NCBI GenBank assembly: GCA_003599855.1
Contig: QZKG01000072.1
Span: 1 to 46,916 of the forward strand
Direction: 5' to 3'
DNA: 46,916 nucleotides
From: Gaiellales bacterium
Lineage (GTDB): Bacteria > Actinomycetota > Thermoleophilia > BMS3ABIN01
Positions 32,414 through 40,691 of this stretch are shown here, one piece after another (position 1 is the first letter of the stretch; the number at the start of each line of letters is the position of its first letter). The notes under the pieces are model-generated. The model saw nothing but the letters and a program-made list of their open reading frames with translations, was not told the DNA's origin and made no database searches. A program made the translations under genes and the position numbers.

Positions 32414-32908
32414 TCAGTTGAAACGCTCCTCTCCTTCCAGGATCAGGGTCCCGATTTCACCGGCCGGCTGGTACAGGCCGCCTTCGAACGACAGCAGGCC
32501 CCGCGAGCGTGAATAGGCGGTGGCCAGCGTGCTGCCATCCCTGAAGTAAAAGACTATCAGGTCGGCGAAGCTCTCGTCTGGCTCACCCGCCAACGGCGAC
32601 GCCCCGGACACCGCCTCGGTGAACGATTCCATGGCTTCGCTGCCGCCGGACCAGCCCAGGTAGGCCGGGCGTCCGCCCTCGTCGTAAACCGTGACGTTCA
32701 TGTGGCTGGCCTGGCGGGCGTCCGCCAGGGTATGCTGCCTGACCTCGCTGGTGGGTGAGTAGTCCGTATCCCACGAGTCCACCTGTTCGCTGCCTCTGTC
32801 GCGGGCGAAGAAGACTGACAGCGCCGCGACCACCGCCAGCGCTGCGAGCAGCACGATCAGCCGCCTGCGGCTGGGCCGCACTCCGAAGATTTTTCCCCTG
32901 GTATCCAT
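32414..32908 (-). CDS. Membrane-anchored protein of unknown function
   Basis: A 164-residue protein with an Arg-rich N-terminus, one transmembrane anchor at about 18-36, and a 125-residue extracytoplasmic domain rich in beta-type sequence (LIVFYFRDGSTLATAYSRS). I do not recognise the family. Its stop lies 1 nt before the cysteine desulfurase start, so it begins that operon. Confidence 0.7.
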   Translation of the reverse strand: MDTRGKIFGVRPSRRRLIVLLAALAVVAALSVFFARDRGSEQVDSWDTDYSPTSEVRQHTLADARQASHMNVTVYDEGGRPAYLGWSGGSEAMESFTEAVSGASPLAGEPDESFADLIVFYFRDGSTLATAYSRSRGLLSFEGGLYQPAGEIGTLILEGEERFN

Positions 32909-32938
32909 CTGCAGCTATGATAGCTCAATGGGCGCAAG

Positions 32939-32968
32939 TTGCAAAAATGCGCCGCAAGTTCGTATATT
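32939..32968 (+). promoter_or_regulatory. Promoter of ileS
   Basis: TTGCAA (32939-32944), 18 nt, TATATT (32963-32968). Predicted start near 32975, leaving a leader of about 50 nt. No T-box antiterminator or Stem I structure fits in it. Confidence 0.55.
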
Positions 32969-33026
32969 GTATTGTCCTTGCTGTTGCGAATGAGGATTTC
33001 CCGGCTGCCGGGGCAGCCCCTGAAAG

Positions 33027-36000
33027 ATGACCGAAGGCGAAGAAAAACCACAACTTTACAGGAAGGTGTCCCCCCGCGTCGATTTCCCGGCGCTGGAGGA
33101 GGGGATCCTCGAATTCTGGCGCGAGGGCGACATCTTCAGGAAGAGCCTCAGGCTTCGCGAGGGCCAGCCGGAATACGTCTTCTACGAGGGCCCGCCCACA
33201 GCCAACGGCAAGCCCGGCTCACACCACGTCCTCTCGCGCATCTTCAAGGACATCTTCCCCCGCTATCACACCATGAAGGGCCGGTACGTGCCCCGCAAGG
33301 CAGGCTGGGACACCCACGGCCTGCCCGTGGAGCTCGAGGTGGAGAAGCAGTTGGGCATCAGCGGCAAGCAGGATATCGAGAAGGTGGGCATCGCCCGCTT
33401 CAACGAGCTCTGCCGCGAGAGCATCTACAGGTATCTGGAGGACTGGGAGCGCCTGACCGAGCGCATCGCCTTCTGGATCGACACCGGCGACGCCTACTAC
33501 ACCCTCGACAACTCCTACATCGAGAGCGTCTGGTGGATCCTCAAGGAGATCTGGAAGAAGGGGCTGCTCTACCATGATTACAAGGTGGTCCCCTATTGCG
33601 CCCGCTGCGGCACGGCTCTTTCCAGCCACGAGGTGGACCAGGGCTACAAGACCGTGGAGGACCCCTCCATCTACGTGCGCTTCCCCCTGGTGGACGATCC
33701 GGAGCTCTCGCTGCTGGTCTGGACGACCACTCCCTGGACTCTCATCAGCAACGTGGCCGCCGCCGTCAGCCCAGATATCCCCTATGTGGAGGCCAGGCAT
33801 GACGGCAGGCGCCTGATCATGGCCCGCCCCCTGATGGAGAAGGTGCTGGGCGAGGACGCCGTCATCGTGCGCGAGGTCCCCCTGGAGGAGCTTGCCGGCC
33901 GCGCCTACCGGCCGCCGTTCGACTTCGTCGAACCCGACGGCAAGGCCCATTTCGTCGTTACCGGCGACTTTGTCTCCGCCGACGAGGGCACCGGCATCGT
34001 GCACATCGCGCCGGCCTTCGGCGCCGACGACCTGGAAGTGGGCCGCCGCAACGGCCTGCCGGTGGTCAACCCCGTGACGGAAGAAGGGGTCTTCGACGAG
34101 CGCGTTGTGCCCTGGCAGGGAGTGTTCGTCAAGGACGCTGACCCGGGCATCGTCGCCGACCTTGAGGAAAGGGGCCTGCTGTTCGCCCACGTCCCCTACG
34201 AGCACTCCTACCCCCACTGCTGGCGCTGCGACAAGCCGCTGGTCTACTACGCCAAGGCCAGCTGGTACATCCGCACCACGGCGATCAAGGACGAGCTGGT
34301 GGCGGCCAACGAGGAGGTCACCTGGTACCCGGAGCACATCAAGGAGGGGCGCTTCGGCAACTGGCTGGCCAACAACATCGACTGGGCCCTCTCCCGGGAA
34401 CGCTACTGGGGGACGCCCCTGCCGGTCTGGACCTGCGGCGAAGGCCATGAGGTCTGCGTCGGCTCCCTGGAGGAGCTGGGACAGCTGGCTGCCGGAGAGG
34501 TCCCCGCAGGCATCGACCTGCACCGCCCCTACATCGACGAAGTGAAGCTCACCTGCCCCGAATGCGGCCAGGAGATGACCCGGGTCACCGAGGTCATCGA
34601 CGCCTGGTTCGACTCCGGCAGCATGCCGGTCGCCCAGTGGCATTACCCCTTCGAGAACGAGGAAGTCTTCAAGCGGCGGTTCCCGGCGGACTTCATCTGC
34701 GAGGCCATCGACCAGACCCGCGGCTGGTTCTACAGCCTGATGGCGGTCAGCACGCTCCTCTTCGGCAGGTCCAGCTACAGGAACGTGGTCTGCCTTGGGC
34801 ACATCCTCGACCGCGAGGGCCAGAAGATGAGCAAGTCCAAGGGCAACGTGGTGGAGCCCTGGCAGATCCTCGACAGGCAGGGCGCCGACGCCTTCCGCTG
34901 GTATCTCTTCACCGTGAGCTCGCCCTGGTTCCCCCGGCGTTTCTTCCCCGAGGCCATCGACGAGGTGGTGCGCAAGTTCCTGCTGACCCTCTGGAACACT
35001 TACTCTTTTTACGTGGTTTACGCCAATATCGATTCCTTCGACCCCACCGGCCATGACCTCCCTGTGGAAAAGCGGCCGCTACTCGACCGCTGGCTGGCTG
35101 CCTCGCTCCAGCAGCTGGTGGCGGACGTCACGGCAGGACTTGACGACTACGACGTCACCGCCAGCGGCCGGCGCATCCAGGAGTTCGTGGACGAGCTGTC
35201 CAACTGGTATGTGCGCCGCAGCCGGCGCCGTTTCTGGAAGAGCGAGGAGGACGAGGACAAGCTGAGCGCCTACCTGACGCTCTACGAGTGCCTGGAGACG
35301 CTGGCAAAGCTGATCGCTCCCTTCACGCCGTTCATCGCGGAGGAGCTGTACCAGAACCTGGTGCGCTCAGTGGACCCGGAAGCGCCCGAGAGCGTCCACC
35401 TCTGCGATTTTCCGACGGCCCGCGCGGAACTGATCGACGCCGGGCTCCTGTTCCGCATGGAGACCGTGCGGCGCGTGGTCAACCTCGGCCGGGCAGCGCG
35501 CAACAAGGCTGCCATCAAGACCAGGCAGCCGCTGGCGAAGGTCATTATCCTGGCTTCTGATGAGGAGGCCGATGCGGTGCGCTCCCTGGAGCGGCTGGTG
35601 CTGGAAGAACTGAACGTCAAGGAGCTGGAATTCACCGGCGACGCGTCGCCGCTGGCCGGCGTGCGGCTGAAGCCCAACCTGCAGAAGCTGGGCCCGCGCT
35701 TCGGGGCGCGCCGTTCCCAGGTGGACGCCGCCATCGCCGCCCTGGATCCCGGGCATACCCTTGAGCGCCTGGAGAGCGACGGGGAGGTGGGCATCGTGGT
35801 GGATGGGCGCGACGAGATCCTTTCCCGTGATGAGATCCTGGTGGAAGAGGTGGAGAAGGAGGGTTACGCCGTCGAGCGCCAGGGCGACAGGGGCGTCGCC
35901 GTCGACATCACCGTCAGCGATGCGCTCAGGCGGGAAGGGCTGGCGCGGGAGCTCGTGCACAAGATCCAGAACCTGCGCAAGGACGCCGGTTTCGAGATCG

Positions 36001-36203
36001 AGGACACCATCGCCGTCGACCTGGCCGGCAGCGAAATGCTCTTGGGTATCGCCCGGGAATACGAGCAGTTCCTGCGGGCGGAGACCCTCTGCCGCGAACT
36101 TTCCTGGGGTGAGCCTCCAGCGGGAGCCCATAAGGCCGATATAGCCATCGACGGCGAGCGGATCGAGGTAGCCATCACCAGGACCGGCACTGTCCTGGGA
36201 TAG
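33027..36203 (+). CDS. ileS: Isoleucyl-tRNA synthetase (IleS2-type)
   Basis: A 1058-residue class I synthetase. The HIGH site appears as PTANGKPGSHH (58-67), the GxHH variant found in eukaryote-like (IleS2) enzymes. KMSKSKGN is near 600. The editing (CP1) domain spans about 190-400 with WTTTPWTLISN. A cysteine pair CPECGQ lies near 512. Length and the C-terminal extension beyond 900 also fit the IleS2 class, which usually tolerates mupirocin. It is transcribed alone from a short leader and has no T-box. The ATG at 33027 lies after a weak GGGGCAGCCCCTGAAAG. Confidence 0.96.
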   Translation: MTEGEEKPQLYRKVSPRVDFPALEEGILEFWREGDIFRKSLRLREGQPEYVFYEGPPTANGKPGSHHVLSRIFKDIFPRYHTMKGRYVPRKAGWDTHGLPVELEVEKQLGISGKQDIEKVGIARFNELCRESIYRYLEDWERLTERIAFWIDTGDAYYTLDNSYIESVWWILKEIWKKGLLYHDYKVVPYCARCGTALSSHEVDQGYKTVEDPSIYVRFPLVDDPELSLLVWTTTPWTLISNVAAAVSPDIPYVEARHDGRRLIMARPLMEKVLGEDAVIVREVPLEELAGRAYRPPFDFVEPDGKAHFVVTGDFVSADEGTGIVHIAPAFGADDLEVGRRNGLPVVNPVTEEGVFDERVVPWQGVFVKDADPGIVADLEERGLLFAHVPYEHSYPHCWRCDKPLVYYAKASWYIRTTAIKDELVAANEEVTWYPEHIKEGRFGNWLANNIDWALSRERYWGTPLPVWTCGEGHEVCVGSLEELGQLAAGEVPAGIDLHRPYIDEVKLTCPECGQEMTRVTEVIDAWFDSGSMPVAQWHYPFENEEVFKRRFPADFICEAIDQTRGWFYSLMAVSTLLFGRSSYRNVVCLGHILDREGQKMSKSKGNVVEPWQILDRQGADAFRWYLFTVSSPWFPRRFFPEAIDEVVRKFLLTLWNTYSFYVVYANIDSFDPTGHDLPVEKRPLLDRWLAASLQQLVADVTAGLDDYDVTASGRRIQEFVDELSNWYVRRSRRRFWKSEEDEDKLSAYLTLYECLETLAKLIAPFTPFIAEELYQNLVRSVDPEAPESVHLCDFPTARAELIDAGLLFRMETVRRVVNLGRAARNKAAIKTRQPLAKVIILASDEEADAVRSLERLVLEELNVKELEFTGDASPLAGVRLKPNLQKLGPRFGARRSQVDAAIAALDPGHTLERLESDGEVGIVVDGRDEILSRDEILVEEVEKEGYAVERQGDRGVAVDITVSDALRREGLARELVHKIQNLRKDAGFEIEDTIAVDLAGSEMLLGIAREYEQFLRAETLCRELSWGEPPAGAHKADIAIDGERIEVAITRTGTVLG

Positions 36204-36220
36204 TGACCCGGAGGTTGCTG

Positions 36221-36248
36221 TTTAACAGCCTGCGCTTGCGCGGATAAT
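36221..36248 (+). promoter_or_regulatory. Promoter candidate of the universal stress protein gene
   Basis: TTTAAC (36221-36226), 16 nt, GATAAT (36243-36248). The leader to the ATG at 36310 would be about 55 nt. Confidence 0.4.
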
Positions 36249-36309
36249 AACTGTGCAGAGTACTGGCGGCCGTCCAGCGCCAGACCCGACGAAAGGGGTT
36301 GAAGGTTCC

Positions 36310-36741
36310 ATGTACGACAAGATCATGATCGCCACTGATGGTTCGGAGAACGCTCGCCTGGCCGTGCGTCACGCCGCCGAGCTTGCTCGTCTCACCGGCA
36401 GCAGCGAGGCGCTTATCGTCCACGTCTGCACTTCCTGCAGCGTCGACCTGGACCCCGATGAGAGCAACCTCGAGGCCGCCAAGGAGATAGTGCGGGAGGC
36501 AGCTGACGTCATGAAGGAAGCGGGGCTCTCCACCACCGGCCACGTGGAGACTGCCTACCCTCCCGAGTCCGTGGGCAATGCCATCATCGACATCGCCGGG
36601 TCGGAAAAAGCCGATCTGGTCGTTTTGGGCAGCCGCGGTCTTAGCGAGTTCAAGGGCATGCTGCTGGGCAGCGTCAGCAGCAAGGTGGTCCAGAAGACCG
36701 ACTGCCCCGTGCTGGTGATCAAGGGAGAGGGTCAGGGCTAG
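36310..36741 (+). CDS. Universal stress protein (UspA family)
   Basis: A 143-residue single-domain protein. MYDKIMIATDGSENARLAV starts the fold, and GSRGLSEFKGMLLGSVS gives the G-2x-G-9x-G-S ATP-binding motif near 115-131. The ATP-binding type usually forms dimers and responds to energy or redox stress. I take the ATG at 36310 behind GAAAGG; the extra upstream codons lack a start signal. A CTSCSVD segment near 40 places two cysteines close together, which may be redox-active. Confidence 0.92.
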   Translation: MYDKIMIATDGSENARLAVRHAAELARLTGSSEALIVHVCTSCSVDLDPDESNLEAAKEIVREAADVMKEAGLSTTGHVETAYPPESVGNAIIDIAGSEKADLVVLGSRGLSEFKGMLLGSVSSKVVQKTDCPVLVIKGEGQG

Positions 36742-36944
36742 AGCCCGGAGCCCCTCCTGACGCCCGTTTCCGCGCGCTCTCCCGCGGGCCGGAATCCGGC
36801 GCCGCTGCGGAAAGTCGGGCAGATCTGGGTGCGGGGCAAAGAGCAGAGACTGCTGGCGCCGAAGAAACAGGTATCGCAGGTTGCTTCAGGCGCCTCATAC
36901 TTGTCCCCGGCCGGAGCGGTCTGTCCTGAAGCTGCGATTCCCAT
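36738..36944 (-). CDS. Possible small Cys-motif protein
   Basis: A 68-residue frame in the 369-bp gap between the stress protein and the lipoprotein. Its core reads CDTCFFGASSLCSLPRTQICPTFR (given here in parts: CDTC, then SLCSL, then CPTFR), a four-cysteine spacing that could bind a metal. The rest is low-complexity and no ribosome-binding site precedes the ATG. It may be a real small zinc-binding protein or a chance frame. Nothing else is seen in the gap apart from a T8 run near 37051. Confidence 0.35.
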   Translation of the reverse strand: MGIAASGQTAPAGDKYEAPEATCDTCFFGASSLCSLPRTQICPTFRSGAGFRPAGERAETGVRRGSGL

Positions 36945-37110
36945 GAGCGGAAAAACTACCTCCCTGGCGGTTGAGTGGGAAGTGAATCTTATCGCCAGCG
37001 CCCCCGGTGCGCAACACGTCTCCAGAGCGTTGTCTGCAAATTGGTGGATTTTTTTTTCCGGCCCCGGTCCAGGCGTCGTGGAGTTCTGTTATCATCATTC
37101 CTGATAATTG

Positions 37111-37842
37111 ATGGGACTGCCGGGAAGACATATCACGTGGATCATGGCGGCGCTAGCGTCTCTGTCCCTGGCGATCCCAGGTTCCGGCTGCGGAGGAGAT
37201 GATGGCGGCGGTTCGACCGCTACCGCCCCCGGCGCCACGACCGCCACCGGGACGACCACCACGTCCACGACTGCGCCTACCGCCGCGGGCATCATCCTCG
37301 ACCCGGGCCTCACCAGCGCTACCGGCACCCCGGCTCCCGACGAGATGAAGGCCCTCATCGCGCTCCAGTCGCAGCTCCCCTACCCGATCATCGTGCCCAC
37401 CTACCTGCCGGGCGGCTACATCCTCGACACGACGCTCATGGGGTACGGCAGCCCCGGCGCTGATGACCCGACCGGTTACTATTCTTTCCGTTATTACGCC
37501 CCCGGCAACGACATCCTCAACATGACGTTCAACCAGAGCGCAGCCAACAGCAAGCCGCTGTCCGGTTACTATCTGACCGAGGTGGGCATCAACGGCCAGG
37601 CATACCAGGTCTACTGGCACAAGACGAGGGAATACCTGCCCGCCGGCGACCCGGTACAAACCGATTACGTGGGCGACGCCGAGGGGTTCGTGGTGGTCTG
37701 GCAGGGCCAGTATGCCGGCCCTGACGGCAGCCCCCGCACCCTCCATTACGCGATCACCACCAGCACCTACACGGGGATCGACTGGGGCACGATGCAGCAG
37801 ATTGTCGCCGGCCTGAGGCCGCTCTCCGCTGTCGGCGGGTAG
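37111..37842 (+). CDS. Lipoprotein of unknown function with a TYLPGGY-type domain
   Basis: A 243-residue exported lipoprotein from the ATG at 37111. The signal peptide ends in IPGSGC. A Thr/Ala/Gly-rich linker (about 30-60) follows, then a globular part with IIVPTYLPGGYIL near 95, as in DUF4367/RseB-like sensor lipoproteins of Gram-positive bacteria. Tyr and Gly are frequent, and YSFRYYAPGNDILNMTFNQ follows. It probably sits on the outer membrane face. The role is not known. No sigma or anti-sigma gene is adjacent. Confidence 0.78.
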   Translation: MGLPGRHITWIMAALASLSLAIPGSGCGGDDGGGSTATAPGATTATGTTTTSTTAPTAAGIILDPGLTSATGTPAPDEMKALIALQSQLPYPIIVPTYLPGGYILDTTLMGYGSPGADDPTGYYSFRYYAPGNDILNMTFNQSAANSKPLSGYYLTEVGINGQAYQVYWHKTREYLPAGDPVQTDYVGDAEGFVVVWQGQYAGPDGSPRTLHYAITTSTYTGIDWGTMQQIVAGLRPLSAVGG

Positions 37843-37860
37843 TCAGACCAGATGATGAGG

Positions 37861-37876
37861 GCGGCCGCCAGGCCGC
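37861..37876 (+). terminator. Short hairpin between convergent genes
   Basis: GCGGCC-GCCA-GGCCGC followed by TTTAC on the plus strand. It lies between the ends of the lipoprotein gene and the dehydrogenase gene and could act weakly for the lipoprotein transcript. Confidence 0.35.
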
Positions 37877-37877
37877 T

Positions 37878-38876
37878 TTACATGGTTTCGATGATGGCGT
37901 CGGCGATATCCGAAGTGCCGGCGTCCCCGCCCAGGTCGTAGGTAACCCGCTCACCGGCGCCGATGACCGCGCGCACCGCCTCGAAGACCCTGTCGGCTGC
38001 TTCCGCCTCCCCCAGGTGCTTGAGCATCAGCACGGCGGAGAGGATAGTGGCCGTGGGGTTCGCCTTGTTCTTGCCGGCGTACTTGGGCGCGCTGCCGTGG
38101 ACCGGCTCGAAGACGGCCATGTTGTCGCCGATATTGGCTCCCGGAGCCACTCCCAGGCCGCCCACCAGGCCGGCGCAGAGGTCGGAGACGATGTCGCCGT
38201 AGAGGTTGGCCATCACCATGACGTCGTAGAGCTCGGGCTTCTGCACCAGCTGCATGCACATGTTGTCGACGATGCGGTCCTCGAACTCGATGTCGTCGTA
38301 GCCCGCCGCCACCTGCCGCCCGGTCTCCAGGAAGAGGCCGTCGGTGTACTTGAGGATGTTGGCCTTGTGCACCACCGTCACTTTCCTGCGCCCCTCGCGG
38401 CGGGCGTACTCGAAGGCGAAACGGATGACCCGCTCGGACGCCTTGCGGGTGATGATCTTGATGGACTCGGCGGCGTCCTCCCCCACCATGTGCTCGACGC
38501 CGGCGTAAAGGTCCTCGGTGTTCTCCCGGACCACCACCAGGTCGATCCCCTCGTAGCGCGACTTGACGCCGGGGATGGTCAGGGCCGGGCGCAGGTTCAC
38601 GTACAGGTCGAGCTCCTTGCGTAAAGCGACGTTGACGCTGCGGAAACCGCTGCCCACCGGCGTGGTGATGGGGCCCTTGAGGGCGACGCCGTTCTGGCGG
38701 ATCGACTCCAGCACATTATCCGGCAGCGGCGTGCCGTATTCGGCCATGATGTCCTGGCCGGCGTCCACCACATGCCATTTGATGGAAGCGCCGGAGGCGT
38801 CCACCACCCTGCGGGTTGCTTCTACAATCTCCGGACCGATGCCGTCACCGGGGATCAGGGTTACGTCATGAGCCAT
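37878..38876 (-). CDS. Isocitrate dehydrogenase-type beta-decarboxylating dehydrogenase
   Basis: A 332-residue enzyme of the isocitrate/isopropylmalate/homoisocitrate dehydrogenase family. Substrate-site residues follow isocitrate dehydrogenase: FRSVNVALR places Ser80, Asn82 and Arg86 where E. coli Icd has Ser113, Asn115 and Arg119, with Arg96 next (NLRP). Metal ligands are in GDIVSD (228-232). [10 protein letters not shown] puts Lys265-Tyr266 at the position that favours NADP+ in E. coli Icd, where NAD-type relatives have Asp-Ile. So oxidation of isocitrate to 2-oxoglutarate is the best reading. Homoisocitrate remains possible. It is the last gene of the operon with the aconitase-type subunits and the citrate/homocitrate synthase. 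Confidence 0.88.
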   Translation of the reverse strand: MAHDVTLIPGDGIGPEIVEATRRVVDASGASIKWHVVDAGQDIMAEYGTPLPDNVLESIRQNGVALKGPITTPVGSGFRSVNVALRKELDLYVNLRPALTIPGVKSRYEGIDLVVVRENTEDLYAGVEHMVGEDAAESIKIITRKASERVIRFAFEYARREGRRKVTVVHKANILKYTDGLFLETGRQVAAGYDDIEFEDRIVDNMCMQLVQKPELYDVMVMANLYGDIVSDLCAGLVGGLGVAPGANIGDNMAVFEPVHGSAPKYAGKNKANPTATILSAVLMLKHLGEAEAADRVFEAVRAVIGAGERVTYDLGGDAGTSDIADAIIETM

Positions 38877-38894
38877 ATGCCTCTCCGTTGTCAG

Positions 38895-38918
38895 TGAGCC
38901 TGTGAAAGGACAGGCTCA
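38895..38918 (-). promoter_or_regulatory. Intercistronic hairpin before the dehydrogenase gene
   Basis: A perfect 9-bp stem (TGAGCCTGT / ACAGGCTCA) with a 6-nt loop. It begins with the stop codon of the small-subunit gene and lies 18 nt before the dehydrogenase start. No T-run follows, so it is more likely an mRNA processing or stability element than a terminator. Confidence 0.55.
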
Positions 38919-39419
38919 GGTTTCGAGGTTGAAATCTCCGTACTTGCGGAAGTGCTCCACCAGGCCGCCGTCCTTCAGGATCTTGACCATCACGGGCGGC
39001 AGCGGCTCGAAGGTCAGCGTGATGCCCTTGGTCAGGTCCCGCACCTCGCCCGCCGCCAGGTCCACCTCGAGCTCGTCGCCGGCGTCGATACGGTCGGTGT
39101 CTACCTCCAGCACCGGCAGGCCCACGTTGATGGAATTGCGGAAGAAGATGCGCGCGAAGGAATGGGCCAGGACAGCGCTGACGCCGGCGAACCTGATGAT
39201 GCGCGGCGCGTGTTCGCGGCTGGAGCCCAGGCCGAAATTGCGCCCGGCGACAACGAAGTCGCCGGGAGCCATGCTGGCGGCGAACGACTCGTCGGCGTCC
39301 TCGAGGACGTGCCTGGCCAGCTCCGGCAGGTTGGTCCGCAGGTGGAAGTACCGCCCCGGGGCGATATGGTCGGTGGAGATGCTGTCCCCGAACTTCCACG
39401 CCTTGCCTCTCAGTGCCAT
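38916..39419 (-). CDS. Aconitase/homoaconitase-type small subunit (LeuD-like)
   Basis: A 167-residue swivel-domain subunit. GDSISTDHIAPGRYF at 11-25, the loop HLRTN, and NFGLGSSREHAPR (61-73) with the substrate-binding Ser-Arg are visible. The Arg in the RYFHLRT loop is the type reported for subunits acting on tricarboxylates (homoaconitase/aconitase), while isopropylmalate isomerases have hydrophobic residues there. It pairs with the large subunit encoded 12 nt upstream. Together they should move the hydroxyl group of citrate (or homocitrate). Confidence 0.85.
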   Translation of the reverse strand: MALRGKAWKFGDSISTDHIAPGRYFHLRTNLPELARHVLEDADESFAASMAPGDFVVAGRNFGLGSSREHAPRIIRFAGVSAVLAHSFARIFFRNSINVGLPVLEVDTDRIDAGDELEVDLAAGEVRDLTKGITLTFEPLPPVMVKILKDGGLVEHFRKYGDFNLET

Positions 39420-39431
39420 CAGATTCTCCCG

Positions 39432-40691
39432 TCAGTCCTTGATGTAGTCGCGCGGATCCACGATCTCCCCGGCCAGCGCCGCCGCCGCCGCCGTAGCCGG
39501 CGAGGCCAGCCAGATGAATGCCTCAGCGTTGCCCATGCGGCCCTGGAAGTTGCGGTTCTGGGTGGCGAGGCAGACCTCGCCGTCGCCGAGGATGCCGCCG
39601 TGCACGCCGACGCAGGCGCCGCAGCCGACCCCGGTTACCAGCGCCCCCGCGGCGGCGAAGGTAGCCAGCAGCCCCTCCCCGGACGCCTGCCGGTAGATGT
39701 CGCGGGAAGCCGGCGTGACGATCAGCCGCGTATCCGGGTGGCGCTGCCTGCCCTCCAGGATGGAAGCCGCTACGCGTAGATCCTCCAGGCGGCCGTTGGT
39801 GCAGGTTCCGATAAAGACCTGATCCACCCTGGTCCCCAGCGCCTCGGACACCTTCCTGGTGTTGTCCACGGTATGGGGCGCCGAAACGGTGGGCTCGAGG
39901 GTAGAGAGGTCTATCTCGATGATACGGGCGTAGGAGGCTCCCTCATCCGGCGTCATCTCCCTGAAATCGTCCCCTCTCCCCCGCTCCTCCAGGTAGGCAC
40001 GGGTCCTGGAGTCGGCGGCGAAGAGACCGGTCTTGCCCCCTGCCTCCACTGCCATGTTGGCCAGGGTGAAACGCTCGGACATCTCCATGGCCTCAGCGCC
40101 GGGGCCGCCGAACTCCAGGGCCATGTAGGTGGCCCCGTCGGCGCCGATCATGCCGATGAGATGCAGGATGAGGTCCTTGGCGTAGACGCCCTTGCTGAAA
40201 CTCCCGGTAAGCTCGATCCTGATGGTCTCGGGCACCTTGAGCCAGGTCTTGCCCGTGGCTATGCCGATGGCGACGTCGGTGGAGCCCATCCCGGTGGAGA
40301 AGGCGCCCAGCGCCCCGGAAGTACAGGTATGGGAATCCGCCCCGATGAGTATGTCCCCGGGCGAAACGAAGCTCTCTACCAGGCGCTGGTGGCAGACGCC
40401 CTCGCTGATCTCGGACAGGACCGCGCCCGTCTCCCTCGCGAACCGCCTGAGGGACATGTGCGCGTTGGAAAGCTCCTTGCGCGGGCTGGGCGCTGCGTGG
40501 TCGATGAAGAGGACCGTCTTGGCGGGGTTGTGCGCCCTCACCATGTCCAGCTCCTCAAGCTGCTGGATCGCCAGGGGCCCGGTGCCGTCCTGGAGGGCGG
40601 TGACGTCCACCCCGGTCACGATTATCTCTCCTGGCTTGACATCCTTGCCGGCGTGGGCGGAGATTATCTTCTCCGCCAGCGTGCTAGCCAC
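39432..40691 (-). CDS. Aconitase/homoaconitase-type large subunit (LeuC-like)
   Basis: A 419-residue hydratase large subunit. The [4Fe-4S] cluster cysteines are in SHTCTSGALG near 120, GTCTNGR near 296 and GCGACVGVHGG near 358, where the usual GCGPC is GCGAC. FIDHAAPSPRKELSNAH and ISEGVCHQ hold active-site residues. It is of the split LeuC-like class, not the 900-residue AcnA type. Such enzymes serve isopropylmalate, homocitrate, methylmalate or citrate, and the operon context points to citrate. Its start overlaps the end of the synthase gene by 8 bases. Confidence 0.88.
   Translation of the reverse strand: MASTLAEKIISAHAGKDVKPGEIIVTGVDVTALQDGTGPLAIQQLEELDMVRAHNPAKTVLFIDHAAPSPRKELSNAHMSLRRFARETGAVLSEISEGVCHQRLVESFVSPGDILIGADSHTCTSGALGAFSTGMGSTDVAIGIATGKTWLKVPETIRIELTGSFSKGVYAKDLILHLIGMIGADGATYMALEFGGPGAEAMEMSERFTLANMAVEAGGKTGLFAADSRTRAYLEERGRGDDFREMTPDEGASYARIIEIDLSTLEPTVSAPHTVDNTRKVSEALGTRVDQVFIGTCTNGRLEDLRVAASILEGRQRHPDTRLIVTPASRDIYRQASGEGLLATFAAAGALVTGVGCGACVGVHGGILGDGEVCLATQNRNFQGRMGNAEAFIWLASPATAAAAALAGEIVDPRDYIKD

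Noticed and set aside
32909..33026. T-box riboswitch upstream of ileS
   Set aside because: The gap is only 118 bp, and neither a T-box sequence nor a Stem I with specifier loop can be found.
37045..37065. T8 run as an intrinsic terminator for the stress-protein gene
   Set aside because: No stable hairpin precedes it on the plus strand, and it lies more than 300 nt after the gene.
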